Part shown: positions 30,616 through 39,018 of the stretch, in pieces | How positions within the stretch are numbered: position 1 is the stretch's first letter | Layout of the letters: every line of letters begins with the position of its first letter | NCBI RefSeq assembly: GCF_013426915.1 | Contig: NZ_AP023182.1 | Location: 434,001-498,000 of the forward strand | DNA length: 64,000 nucleotides | Direction: 5' to 3' | Source of the DNA: Paraburkholderia sp. PGU19 | Lineage (GTDB): Bacteria; Pseudomonadota; Gammaproteobacteria; Burkholderiales; Burkholderiaceae | Program-made: the position numbers and the translations under genes | Notes under the pieces: generated by a model | Database searches by the model: none | What the model was told of the DNA's origin: nothing | What the model saw: the letters and a program-made list of their open reading frames with translations, nothing else

Positions 30616-31112
30616 TCCCTTGCGCGACGGTAAGGTTTCGTCGTTTCCGCTGGCAGATCGCGTGCGACCAATCGCTCGAGGTCCGCGTGCGCGAGTCCAA
30701 GCTCACCGCAATTGCGCTCGCGCATCGGGCATCGGCGTCGGGCCGCACGTATGGAAATGCGCGTCGCTGCGTCGCGTAGCGAGCAACTGGACGAGGTAGA
30801 CGCGCTCGTCACGCGCGTCGTTAGAGTGCCGCTCTTCTTGGCCCCGATCCGCAGAAGGGATTCAGTACCGTATAGCCCGCGTTCGAGAGGGGCAGTACCC
30901 GTACCGAAGGAAGAGACTCTCAGTTGCTTAGGGACTGATGCCACCGCACTCGAATGAATTAACGTCAGAGATGGGTTCCGGCGAGTCGGACGAGCGCCGA
31001 GTATTGATCGTGAATCTCAGTGCGCCAAAGAAAGAAAATCCGACATACACCGCGAGCCCCTATTAGGGGGTGGCCAAATCCATTGCAATCCCGCAGATGT
31101 TATTTCTGTCAT
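30616..31112. other. Intergenic region between hybrid kinase and rep gene
   Basis: Nearly 500 bases between the ends of two converging genes. No gene is supported. A short perfect palindrome CCCCTA-T-TAGGGG lies near 31060 without a following T-run. Otherwise nothing was recognised. Confidence 0.35.
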
Positions 31113-32519
31113 CTACGCAGCCGCGCGCGACGAATTCACGCGTCCGAATATGAATTGCCCCAGGTACCACACCAACTCCGCGTTCGCAACGATCTCCTCC
31201 TCTGTTACCGTGGCGGCCTCGAGCTTCATCCGACGCAGCATGAGCTTGCCCTCCCTCGACGCCACCCATGCGCGGACCAGTTCCTTGCGGGTTTTGGCGT
31301 CGGCCGCGTTGAAGTGTTCACGGCCCTTGCGCGACTCCTCGTTCATACGTGCACGGACTTCTTCTTCGCGCGAAGCGATGGTGTGTGCGACCGAAGCCTG
31401 GGTCTCTGTCTTTATCACTGCCGCATCAGTTTCTTCCGTAAGCAGCTTCGCCTGAACCTCGACCATCTTCCTCTCGGCTTCAGACATCTTCCAGTTATCA
31501 CGCAAAGCGCGCATCAGGTAACCGGCGGGACTGCGTTTTATCTGTCCACGATTAAGCTTGAAACGTGTGTATTCGACAGCTTGCTGGATGTGCGCATCGG
31601 TCCAGACTTCGCGGTTCTCGGAAATTTCGCTGAACTGCTTCGTGGACAGGTTGAATTCTTCCTTGAGAATCTTGTACAGGTGGCTGGCGTCAGCCAGGCT
31701 GGCCAGCGCGGCGTCAGCGGTATCCTTGCGCTTGAGCAGGAACCTGATACGGTCGATTTTCTTCGATGCACTGGACTCGGTCCGGGTTTCATAGGACAGC
31801 TCGATGTCCGACACCTCATTGATTTCACGCACAGCTGGCTCAAGCCAGTCGCGCTTGAAGTATTTGAAGATGGCCGCATTCGCTCCCATTTTGCCCGGCC
31901 AGTTTCGCATGTCTTCAAGCCGTATCCATTCCGTCCGGCCATTCGGGACACTGGGCAGGACCTGGTCATAGATTGCGCGCGCCAGGCTGCGGGTAAAGGC
32001 CGTCGAGATGCGCAGACTCAGCCAGTGTGATTTTTTGGGATCGCGGATGTGCGGAACCAGACGGGGATGCACGTCGAACCGGATGCGCCCGCGGTGAAAG
32101 CCGACCATGCCCATCAACTGAACCGAAACCCATAGATCGTTTTCGTTTGGATCGCGGTCGAGTGGCGTGTCGGTAACCTGAATCTTCGCATCCTGCGCTT
32201 CTTCTGCGATAGTGCGCAGGTGCTTCAGATTGCGGCTGTCGTAGCGCATCAGCCACTTGAAATAGTTCAGCTCGACGTCGTACTGGTCCCGTGCTTCCTG
32301 CTCCTGGGCAACAATGAAATACGCGGCGTCCAGAAAACGCCGCGCCGGCAATCCCATGTTGACGACCTGGGTGAAGAAATTGTTGCGCTGGTAACCAATT
32401 TCACGGCTGGCTTCGCTGATGGGTAAGCCCAGGTCGAACATGTCCTCGAACAGCGCGAGCGCCATCTGCCGAGGCGTCACTTTCGGCTTGCCTTCTTCCG
32501 GATTGTCCTCCGCCGCCAT
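31113..32519 (-). CDS. Plasmid replication initiator protein (Rep_3/RepB-like)
   Basis: A 468-residue initiator. The first 100 residues are helical. The central part (NLKHLRTIAEEAQDAKIQVTD..., LWVSVQLMGMVGFHRGRIRFDVHPRLVPHIRDPKKSHWLSLRISTAFTRSLARAIYDQVLP) has the winged-helix pattern of Rep_3 iteron-binding initiators, with a second WH-like part after LEDMRNWPGKMGANAAIFKYFKRDW. The C-terminus is a long charged helical extension. Upstream lie a sigma70-like promoter and an array of 17-bp iterons, the expected binding sites. It is divergent from parAB. This identifies the window as carrying the origin of a plasmid-type replicon. Confidence 0.9.
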   Translation of the reverse strand: MAAEDNPEEGKPKVTPRQMALALFEDMFDLGLPISEASREIGYQRNNFFTQVVNMGLPARRFLDAAYFIVAQEQEARDQYDVELNYFKWLMRYDSRNLKHLRTIAEEAQDAKIQVTDTPLDRDPNENDLWVSVQLMGMVGFHRGRIRFDVHPRLVPHIRDPKKSHWLSLRISTAFTRSLARAIYDQVLPSVPNGRTEWIRLEDMRNWPGKMGANAAIFKYFKRDWLEPAVREINEVSDIELSYETRTESSASKKIDRIRFLLKRKDTADAALASLADASHLYKILKEEFNLSTKQFSEISENREVWTDAHIQQAVEYTRFKLNRGQIKRSPAGYLMRALRDNWKMSEAERKMVEVQAKLLTEETDAAVIKTETQASVAHTIASREEEVRARMNEESRKGREHFNAADAKTRKELVRAWVASREGKLMLRRMKLEAATVTEEEIVANAELVWYLGQFIFGRVNSSRAAA

Positions 32520-32552
32520 GTTCCCATCCGCTCTTTGTTTTCGCTGCCCCGG

Positions 32553-32580
32553 AATGTAGCATCCATTGGTGAGCTGTCAA
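32553..32580 (-). promoter_or_regulatory. Predicted rep promoter, -35 abutting the first iteron
   Basis: On the minus strand TTGACA (32580-32575) and TACATT (32558-32553) are separated by 16 bases, a good sigma70-type arrangement. The rep start codon is 34 bases further on. An iteron-like copy (32580-32596) touches the -35 box, so initiator bound there could repress its own gene. Confidence 0.55.
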
Positions 32581-32891
32581 CACACAAAACCTCACCATCA
32601 ACCAGCGGCGCTGGTTGCCCACCCGCGGCGCCTCGACGACCAGCACAATCGACCTCACCTCAGCACAACAACCCTCACCATCACCGACCCGGATCTTCCG
32701 TCAAACCGTTGCCCAGTGTGGGCCCGCCTCGCGCGTCTCTCGCCGCGCACAGCCAACCTCACCCAGGCACTGACGGGCGAAAATGTGCACATCAAACCTC
32801 ACCTTGCTGCACAGCAGGCCTCACCCTTGTCACACAGCAGCACTCACCTTCGTGCACAGCGAACCTCACCTTTGGCACACTACACCTCACC
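32580..32891 (-). repeat. Iteron array A, nine copies (GCACANNNNACCTCACC on the plus strand)
   Basis: Copies end in CTCACC at 32580-32596, 32643-32659, 32663-32679, 32747-32763, 32787-32803, 32809-32825, 32832-32848, 32854-32870 and 32875-32891. The CTCACC half is nearly invariant, GCACA is kept in most, and the middle varies. The last five are spaced 21-23 bases, two helical turns, so bound initiators would line up on one DNA face. All have the same orientation. Confidence 0.85.
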
Positions 32892-33017
32892 TTTCCGGGG
32901 TTAAGGCATTGAAAACAAACAAACTCCGAGATCCCTGTTGGTTGGTGGGGTGGTTTACTTTTTAAAACAACAAACCAACCCGTCTTCAGAAAAGTTAGTT
33001 GTCGCTGCTTCGCGGAC

Positions 33018-33230
33018 GGTGAGGTTGATTGTGCAAGAACGGAAAACTGCTTGATGGTGAGGTTGATTGTGCTACGCGGCAGTTCTGGCCGCGTTGTTCC
33101 GCTCTCCAAGCCCCGGCTTTTGGACTCACGCGCGTATTGGAAGGTGAGGTTGATTGTGCATCTCGTCTCGGGTCTGCCAAAATCATTGCCAACCGGCGTC
33201 GTAATCAGAGGAAGGTGAGGTTGTTTGTGC
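33018..33230 (+). repeat. Iteron array B, four copies in the opposite orientation
   Basis: GGTGAGGTTGATTGTGC occurs exactly at 33018-33034, 33056-33072 and 33143-33159, and with one change (GTTTGTGC) at 33214-33230. It is the reverse complement of the array A pattern but much better conserved, and the spacing (38, 87, 71 bases) is irregular. Confidence 0.85.
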
Positions 33231-33268
33231 AATTTCTGCCCGTGCGTGTTTTCGAGGCGTCACATTGT

Positions 33269-33359
33269 GCACAACGGACCTCACCATGTGCCGCAATTTT
33301 AAGCAAAACTGTTTTGGCATAATGGCGTGCGTCTTTGAATGCGCACAAATGACCTCACC
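33269..33359 (-). repeat. Two further iterons in array A orientation
   Basis: GCACAACGGACCTCACC (33269-33285) and GCACAAATGACCTCACC (33343-33359) lie between array B and the parA control region. Confidence 0.75.
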
Positions 33360-33560
33360 TTGCCGCCGCAGCCGGTGACGCTTAGACCGACTGCAGGCCT
33401 CTCTCCGCGACGGGATCGCAGCGGTTACGGATGCGTAGACATGTCGTGCTTCGCCTGCGATCGCGCTGAAGTTTGACAAAACGTCGCGATGACGGTTGTT
33501 TTTCCGGAACTTCGCATAAAAAACAGCGCTTTATAGAGAAAATTTCAAGTGTTTCCTGTA

Positions 33561-33598
33561 TTCTGAGGTTTATCGAAATTTTCGGATAAACCTCAGAA
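33561..33598. promoter_or_regulatory. Perfect 14-bp inverted repeat ending on the parA start codon (predicted operator)
   Basis: TTCTGAGGTTTATC (33561-33574) and its exact reverse complement (33585-33598) flank a 10-base AT-rich centre. The last base of the right arm is the A of the parA ATG, so the usual ribosome-site position is filled by the palindrome. TATAGA at about 33532 could be a -10 box. The arm TGAGGTTTAT resembles the iteron half TGAGGTTGAT. Autorepression by ParA, or binding by the initiator, is inferred. Confidence 0.65.
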
Positions 33599-34809
33599 TG
33601 GTGAAAACGAGCCAACTTCCTGCTGTAGACCGAACGGTTCCTCTTGAGCAGATTAGCCAGTTCGCTGAAAGGGTCTCGATTTTTACGGACGAACTGCGTG
33701 ACACCATTCTCGCTCCCCGACCGCGAAAAGCTGCGCCTGTTTTTAAAACAGGGGAGATCGCGGAGATGTGCAACATCTCTCATTCGCAGGTCCAGTATCT
33801 CGCCACCAAGAGCGATGGGGAGTTGCCGCCCGGCACTGCCGCAGGCACCGGTCGCACCCGCACGTTCACGCTGGAAGAAGCGCGCATCTGGGTCCAGAAA
33901 GTCTCTGATATCTACCAGACGCCGCTCGTGACGGGAACGCGTGAACCGGAGGGAAAAATCGTCATAACGGCCCAGTTGAAGGGGGGCTCGGCGAAGACCA
34001 CCACAACCATGTGCCTTGCACAGGGGCTGACGTTGCGTGGGCGCAAGGTGCTTGTCATCGATCTCGACCCACAAGCCTCGCTATCTGAACTGTGCGGGTT
34101 GTACGCAGAAAAGGACGTCACACCGGACGACACCGTGCTGCCGTACATCTATGATCAGGAAGTCGACGGCGGTTTGGAAGCAAGGGTTCAGTCGACTTAC
34201 TGGGATGGGCTTGACGTGATTCCGGCGCATACGGAACTGATTGGTGCCGAGTTCCATCTGCCCGCCATGCAGAAAATGAAACCAGGGTTCCGGTTCTGGA
34301 CGGTACTTCGGCAGGGTCTTGAGCCGCTACGCAAACGCTACGACTACATCCTGATGGATACGTCGCCTTCGCTGTCATACCTGAACCTGAATGCACTCCT
34401 GGCGGCCGATGCGATGGTCATGCCAATGGTTCCGGAAAACCTGGATTTCATCAGCTCGCTATCGTTCTGGCGACTGTTTTCAGACGTGTCCAAGAGCTTC
34501 ATCAAATATGAGCAGGACAAAAAATACGACTTTATCTCACTGATGCTTTCGAGGGTCGACTACGGCCGTACCTCTTCCGCACCGATCGTGCGCGCATGGG
34601 CACAGAGCGCATACGAGAGCTGGCTGCATTCGATTGAAGTGCCGGCCAGTTCCGTGATGAGCACGGGAGCGCTGGCATTCTCAACGGTATTCGACGTCAG
34701 CAGTACCCACAGCGCGGCCAAATCGTTGCAACGTGTACGACAGCCGCTTGTCGACTACTGCCGTTGGGTAGACGAAATCTATGCAGAAAAATGGAGGAAC
34801 GCGCAATGA
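33598..34809 (+). CDS. parA: Plasmid partition ATPase ParA (type Ia)
   Basis: A 403-residue ParA. The N-terminal 110 residues include a helix-turn-helix-like segment (VFKTGEIAEMCNISHSQVQYLATK), which in type Ia ParA proteins represses the par operon. The deviant Walker A motif is LKGGSAKTTTT (Lys128 region), with VLVIDLDPQAS as the A' motif and YDYILMDTSP as Walker B. No canonical ribosome site precedes ATG 33598, because a perfect palindrome occupies that position. The stop overlaps the parB start (ATGA), so the two are coupled. It drives segregation of the replicon together with ParB and a centromere. Confidence 0.95.
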   Translation: MVKTSQLPAVDRTVPLEQISQFAERVSIFTDELRDTILAPRPRKAAPVFKTGEIAEMCNISHSQVQYLATKSDGELPPGTAAGTGRTRTFTLEEARIWVQKVSDIYQTPLVTGTREPEGKIVITAQLKGGSAKTTTTMCLAQGLTLRGRKVLVIDLDPQASLSELCGLYAEKDVTPDDTVLPYIYDQEVDGGLEARVQSTYWDGLDVIPAHTELIGAEFHLPAMQKMKPGFRFWTVLRQGLEPLRKRYDYILMDTSPSLSYLNLNALLAADAMVMPMVPENLDFISSLSFWRLFSDVSKSFIKYEQDKKYDFISLMLSRVDYGRTSSAPIVRAWAQSAYESWLHSIEVPASSVMSTGALAFSTVFDVSSTHSAAKSLQRVRQPLVDYCRWVDEIYAEKWRNAQ

Positions 34810-35783
34810 GTAACATGCGAGAGCAACTGCTGGCCAAGACGTCGGGTATCCGGGCGACTTCGTCGATCAAGGAAGATGAGGTCAAGCGCAGCAACCGGAC
34901 GCAAACGGCGCCTGGCCTTGCGGGTGCGCTTGCCGTCGCGCAACTCCGTGTGCAGGAGCTGGAGTCCACTGGCGCGGCGACACAACTGGCGGTCTCGGAT
35001 ATTGTGCCGAACCCCTGGCAGCCGCGAAGGGTATTCAACGAGGCGAAGCTCTCAGAACTGGCGGAGTCCATTCGTGAAGTCGGACTGATGCAGCCCATCG
35101 TGGTCCGTCGCTCCGACGATGTCTATCAGATTGTGGCGGGCGAGCGTCGGTGGCGCGCGCACAAGATGGTGGGACTCGACGCGGTGAAGGCTGTGGTCGT
35201 GGAGTGCTCCGACGCAGACATGGCGGTGCTGGCGCTGGTGGAGAACGTGAGTCGTGACGACCTGTCCGACTATGAGATCGCGATGTCTATCAGACAGACC
35301 GAGAAGGAGTTTCCCGACCGTAAGCGAATGGCCGAGGCACTCGGGATGTCCCGCAGTGGGCTTTACCAGTTCCTCTCGTTTGAAAATCTGCCTGACTTCA
35401 TCAGGAAGGATCTCGACATCCAGCCACGGCTGCTTGGCGGGACGGCCGCCCAGGCGATCGTAACGGCCATCAGGAAGTACGGGGACGATGGTGTGAACGC
35501 AGCGAAAGAACTCTGGCCACTCGTGGTGAAGGGTGACATGGACCAGGGGAAGGTGGCCGCGGCCATCAAGGCGTTGGCCACACGCCGGACTACGACGACG
35601 GATTCTGCAAGTGAGCGCAGCATCGACAAGTTCTTCGCCGGAAAGGAACATGCGGGCTCTATCACAAAGGACATCAACGGGATCACGGTGAAGATCAGGG
35701 CTGGTGTCCTCACTGACGCACAGGAGACACAGATCCGGGAGCTGATCAGCCGGATGTTCCACGCTGACCCCAAACCGAACTGA
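34806..35783 (+). CDS. parB: Partition protein ParB (CTPase, centromere binding)
   Basis: A 325-residue ParB. After a basic N-terminal arm comes the CTP-binding ParB/Srx domain (VSDIVPNPWQPRRVFNEAKLSELAESIREVGLMQPIVVR, then GERRWRAHKMVG and ENVSRDDLSDYEIA). A helix-turn-helix (KRMAEALGMSRSGLYQFLSFENLP) and a C-terminal dimerisation part follow. ATG 34806 overlaps the parA stop. A terminator follows 23 bases after its stop, and palindromes that could be its binding sites start 51 bases after it. Confidence 0.95.
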   Translation: MSNMREQLLAKTSGIRATSSIKEDEVKRSNRTQTAPGLAGALAVAQLRVQELESTGAATQLAVSDIVPNPWQPRRVFNEAKLSELAESIREVGLMQPIVVRRSDDVYQIVAGERRWRAHKMVGLDAVKAVVVECSDADMAVLALVENVSRDDLSDYEIAMSIRQTEKEFPDRKRMAEALGMSRSGLYQFLSFENLPDFIRKDLDIQPRLLGGTAAQAIVTAIRKYGDDGVNAAKELWPLVVKGDMDQGKVAAAIKALATRRTTTTDSASERSIDKFFAGKEHAGSITKDINGITVKIRAGVLTDAQETQIRELISRMFHADPKPN

Positions 35784-35805
35784 GGAACAGATCATCCCTG
35801 AGTCG

Positions 35806-35830
35806 AGCCCGCTTCGCGCGGGTTTTTTTT
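35806..35830 (+). terminator. Rho-independent terminator of parAB
   Basis: CCCGC (35808-35812), a five-base loop and GCGGG (35818-35822), followed by eight T residues (35823-35830). It lies directly after parB. Confidence 0.85.
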
Positions 35831-35833
35831 CGT

Positions 35834-35876
35834 CCGGGCAACGGTGTGTCTAGAGTCTAGACACACCGTTGCCCGG
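35834..35876. repeat. 43-bp perfect palindrome containing GTGTCTAGA-G-TCTAGACAC (candidate parS)
   Basis: Two 21-bp arms that are exact reverse complements flank a single central G at 35855. The inner 19 bases are GTGTCTAGAGTCTAGACAC, which recur at 35939 and 37126. A position directly behind parB fits a ParB-binding centromere site. Confidence 0.6.
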
Positions 35877-35938
35877 GTCGACATCCGATAGGGCATCTGC
35901 TCACCGCCGGATGCGAAGTGTGGCCCGTGCCGGAGAAG

Positions 35939-35955
35939 TGTCTAGAGTCTAGACA
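35939..35955. repeat. Second copy of the TGTCTAGA-G-TCTAGACA palindrome
   Basis: Exact 17-bp palindrome with the same core as the 43-bp site, 105 bases further from parB. Confidence 0.6.
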
Positions 35956-37125
35956 GATCTGTGGGATAGTCGTTGGGGCTCGCACTTGGAGAGGTTTCAA
36001 GGCGAGCCAACGTCGGCTCCCCTTCATCCACTCGCTGCCTCGTGCGCCCCGCTTCGGCATGCCGGCCGGCGGGATGTGCGGACACGCCGAGTAGCCTGCA
36101 AACCCCTGAAGGCCACGGAGATCGCACCTTTGCGACAGTGTAGGTGTCCCGCCCATTGCACCGTCCCGCCCTGATCCACGCGGCGAGTTCCGACTACTTC
36201 CGGCGACTTACGGCAAGTTACCATGGCCCTAGACTCGGCGCGGTGACTGGGGCAGCCGTCCTCACCCCGTGACGACAGAACGTTAGGTGACGCACAAACC
36301 GGTTGCACCCGGGACGCAATCGCGCGGCCAAGACGATCGCGTTCTGCAACCGGTTGATCGTCATCCCGCACACAGCGTGGTCGTCCGGGCTCTACTCAAC
36401 GCCCGATAGTACGCAGTTACGTCGAGTCAGGGCTGCGGTTTGACATGACGGTCAGACCGGGATTGGTAGCGCACCGCCTTGCTGATCTTCCCGTTGATGG
36501 CGGGGATGACGGGCATCGAGTGTGATGCTCGCGGACCTGCCTACCGGATCATGGCGCGGGTTGGGCGTCAGTGCGGGACACGGCGCCGGCCGGAGGCAGC
36601 ATGTGACCTTCACATACTCGCGTGCAGCGGCGCATTAATGGCCAGAATCGCCGAATGACAGGGCCGGACGGGGACCACACAATGCCTGCGTCATCCCCGT
36701 CACCTCGTGCATGTCTGGACCCTGCCCGACCTCCAATGCCTGTCGCCGTGGGTGGCTGCTCACGGCGCGCATGGCCGAAACGCTGTCGTCGGGCACGCGA
36801 CCTGCGGGGCAGTGTCACGCCGGGTGCGGGCCTTCGAGCGCTGTGTAAAGGCTACGCGGGAAGACGTTCGCGGAGGACGATAACGCATGGGCATCAGCAC
36901 CTCTTTGTCCCGGCCGCGCGCTGCTAGGGCAATGCGGGTAGCCGTCCATGCGCGCTGGAACTGCCCAAGGGCGAATCGCCATCGACAGCCTGTCAGTGGG
37001 CGGGACATGCGTCCATTCCCACCACGGCCGCTGCGGCCTCAGGCGCTTTGTTCTTTCGCGTTTGAGTCTGTCGACACGCGACAGCGGCACCCTGAAACTT
37101 CGGCGGCGGTAGGTGACGCGTGAGT
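35956..37125. other. Noncoding stretch between two palindromes, no gene recognised
   Basis: Over 1.1 kb with only short, overlapping reading frames of unlikely composition on both strands and no recognisable domain or ribosome site. It is bounded by two copies of the TCTAGA palindrome. It may be eroded sequence or a partition region spacer. Confidence 0.35.
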
Positions 37126-37144
37126 GTGTCTAGACTCTAGACAC
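37126..37144. repeat. Third copy of the palindrome, GTGTCTAGA-C-TCTAGACAC
   Basis: Perfect 19-bp palindrome with a central C instead of G, so it is the same site read from the other strand. It lies about 170 bases beyond the 3' end of the recombinase pseudogene. Confidence 0.6.
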
Positions 37145-37312
37145 GCAACCAGCCAGGTAAAAAGCTGGCGGTTTCGGAGAAATCCCGCCTTGACGTCGAG
37201 ACCCGCGAGCGCCGGGTTGATCTTCATCCGAAGCGCACAGAGCCTTGTGCCGCAAGAGCCGCTACGCCCCGCCCGCTGATAGCGCGTCCTCGAAGAGCGC
37301 ATTAACGGCCTG

Positions 37313-39015
37313 CTAGCGTCGGGCGTCATTCCCTTTCGTATAGAGAGTGGTCGTGCTGAGGCCGGCATGCCCCAGATTCGTCTGCACGTCGCGCAGGTCA
37401 CTGCCGCATCGAGCGCGTGATTCGCGTGAGTGTGCCGTAGGCCGTAGCTGCTCGTCCGTCGCAGATCGGCCGCGCGGCCTGGATAGGCACACTCGAGTTG
37501 TCGCGCAGCGCGCGTAAAGATGCGCCTGTAGACGCGGGCTAGCGCGTCGGGTGTCCGTGGTCGGCCCGTTTTGAGATGGCCGATGAATGGAATATCCACT
37601 GGCGCGGTCTGCAGCGTACACGGCCCTGACCGCACCTGCAGCGAGTCGGCGAGCGCCTGCATCAGCCGCACGGGCATCGGCACCAGCCGCTCGCGCCGGC
37701 CTTTGCCCTCGGACCTGCGGGGTCCATGCGCTGTCGAGCGCGCCATCGAGCGCGCCATCGAGCGCCGCGCGTAACAGGGCGCCAGTAGTGGCGGCCACGA
37801 GTTCCGCGCGGCGTCGCCCCGTCGCATAGGCCAGCAGCAGCGAGAAATGATCGCGCTCCTCGGCTGGCGTCAGCTCCGGCCGGGTGACCGTCTGCAGCAC
37901 GAAACGCCACTGCGCGTGCGTTAGGGTCCGGCCCGCCACGGCGCCCGCCCGTTTCGTGTTACCTACCTTAGCCAGGCATTGGACCGGATTGACTAGCAGG
38001 TACTGCTGCCTGATTAGCCAGCTGCACATGGCCGACAGCAGCTTGCGGGCGATTTCACGGCCGCTGCAGGGGAGCGGCTTGGTGAAGCGCCGCCATGCCG
38101 GATCGAACCGTTCCGCTTTGCCCTGGCCGATCCAGCGCCCGGCTGGCTGCGGATCGGCGAGAAACCTGTTTGATGTACACGTCAAGGTCCAGTGTGTTCA
38201 GCGACGACAGCGGCTTGCGTCCGACGATGATTGACCACGGTAGCAACCGTTCCGCTTCGCGCCGGATTGCAAACTATCCGCGCCGCAGCCAGCAATCCAC
38301 GCATGGATGCGTCGAGATCGCGGTCGAGCGCGATCTGATGGGCGAGGCGTGGCGCGCGGTTGAGGCCATGCGAGCCGTCGAGTTCGGCCGGTAGCGGTAT
38401 CGCGTGCAGTGATTCCAGCGGCATTACGTCAATCAATGTCCCCAGTCGGGGTGTCCGCGCGAGCGCCGGATGACCGGCTAGGAACTGCCACCGCGGCGTG
38501 GTGGCAAGAGGCGACAGCTCGCCCGGTGACGCAGTATGCACCGACAGCCAGCCCGTGATGCGCTCCGCGCCTTTGGGACCGAGCCGCGGCACGGAGGTGT
38601 ACCTGCGCTGCTGGCGGCGCCGGTGGTGAGTCCCGCGACGGCCAGCAGCGCCGCCACGACGGGCTCGAACCAGCAGTCGACTTGGTGGGCGGGATTGGGC
38701 GCCTCGGCGAGGGCCGATTCCATCCGGGTATGCGCCGCCGGTTGGCGCGCTCGCAAGCCGGCGTTGCGGGTGATCTTCCTGTCGACGCGCGGCGAACTCG
38801 CGGAGGGCCGCCTCGCCGTAGACGCCATCCGGGTCTACCTAGTCGCGGTATGCCTCGAGCGTCGGCACATCGTCGCGGCCGTGCAGCTCGGCGGCAGGAA
38901 TACTGCCCCGCCTCAGGCGCAGCAGGTGCGCTGCCTCGGTATCGCGCGCAAGTCGATACGCGCTTCGCCATAGCCTGCGATGTAACTGCTCGACCGACAC
39001 CCCGTGGAGGTAGCC
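37313..39015 (-). pseudogene. Tyrosine recombinase (phage-type integrase), frameshifted and truncated
   Basis: Read across frames on the minus strand, the pieces form one integrase of a type common on Burkholderia secondary replicons: YLHGVSVEQLHRRLWRSAYR at the left of the IS element, PRLGPKGAERITGWLS, PLSSLNTLDLDVYI, RFLADPQPAGRWIGQG, then LLAYATGRRRAELV (first catalytic Arg), LRHTHANHALDA (HxxR box) and VQTNLGHAGLSTTTLYTKG (Tyr nucleophile). At least four frame changes and a TAG after LEAYRD disable it. A 12-base unit (TCGAGCGCGCCA) is tandemly repeated at 37734-37757. The N-terminus is missing: homology begins exactly where the IS607-type element ends. Confidence 0.8.
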
Positions 39016-39018
39016 GCT

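Larger units (their letters stand above)
32580..33359. other. Iteron-type replication origin region
   Basis: This interval between rep and parA holds about fifteen 17-bp iterons in two orientations separated by an AT-rich stretch (about 32905-33000) that includes an imperfect inverted repeat centred on TTTTTAAAA. There is no gene in it. Iteron clusters beside a Rep_3 gene plus an AT-rich unwinding segment define this class of origin. I did not find a perfect TTATCCACA DnaA box by eye. Confidence 0.8.

Noticed and set aside
31055..31070. CCCCTATTAGGGG palindrome after the rep gene considered as a terminator
   Set aside because: No T-run follows on either strand.
36024..36927. Overlapping short frames between the parS-like palindromes considered as small genes
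   Set aside because: All are Arg/Pro/Ser-rich, overlap each other on both strands and lack domain or start signals.
37734..37757. Short GCGCCATCGAGC-type tandem repeat considered as a CRISPR or minisatellite
   Set aside because: Only two full 12-base units inside a degraded recombinase gene, with no spacers; it is a small in-frame expansion.
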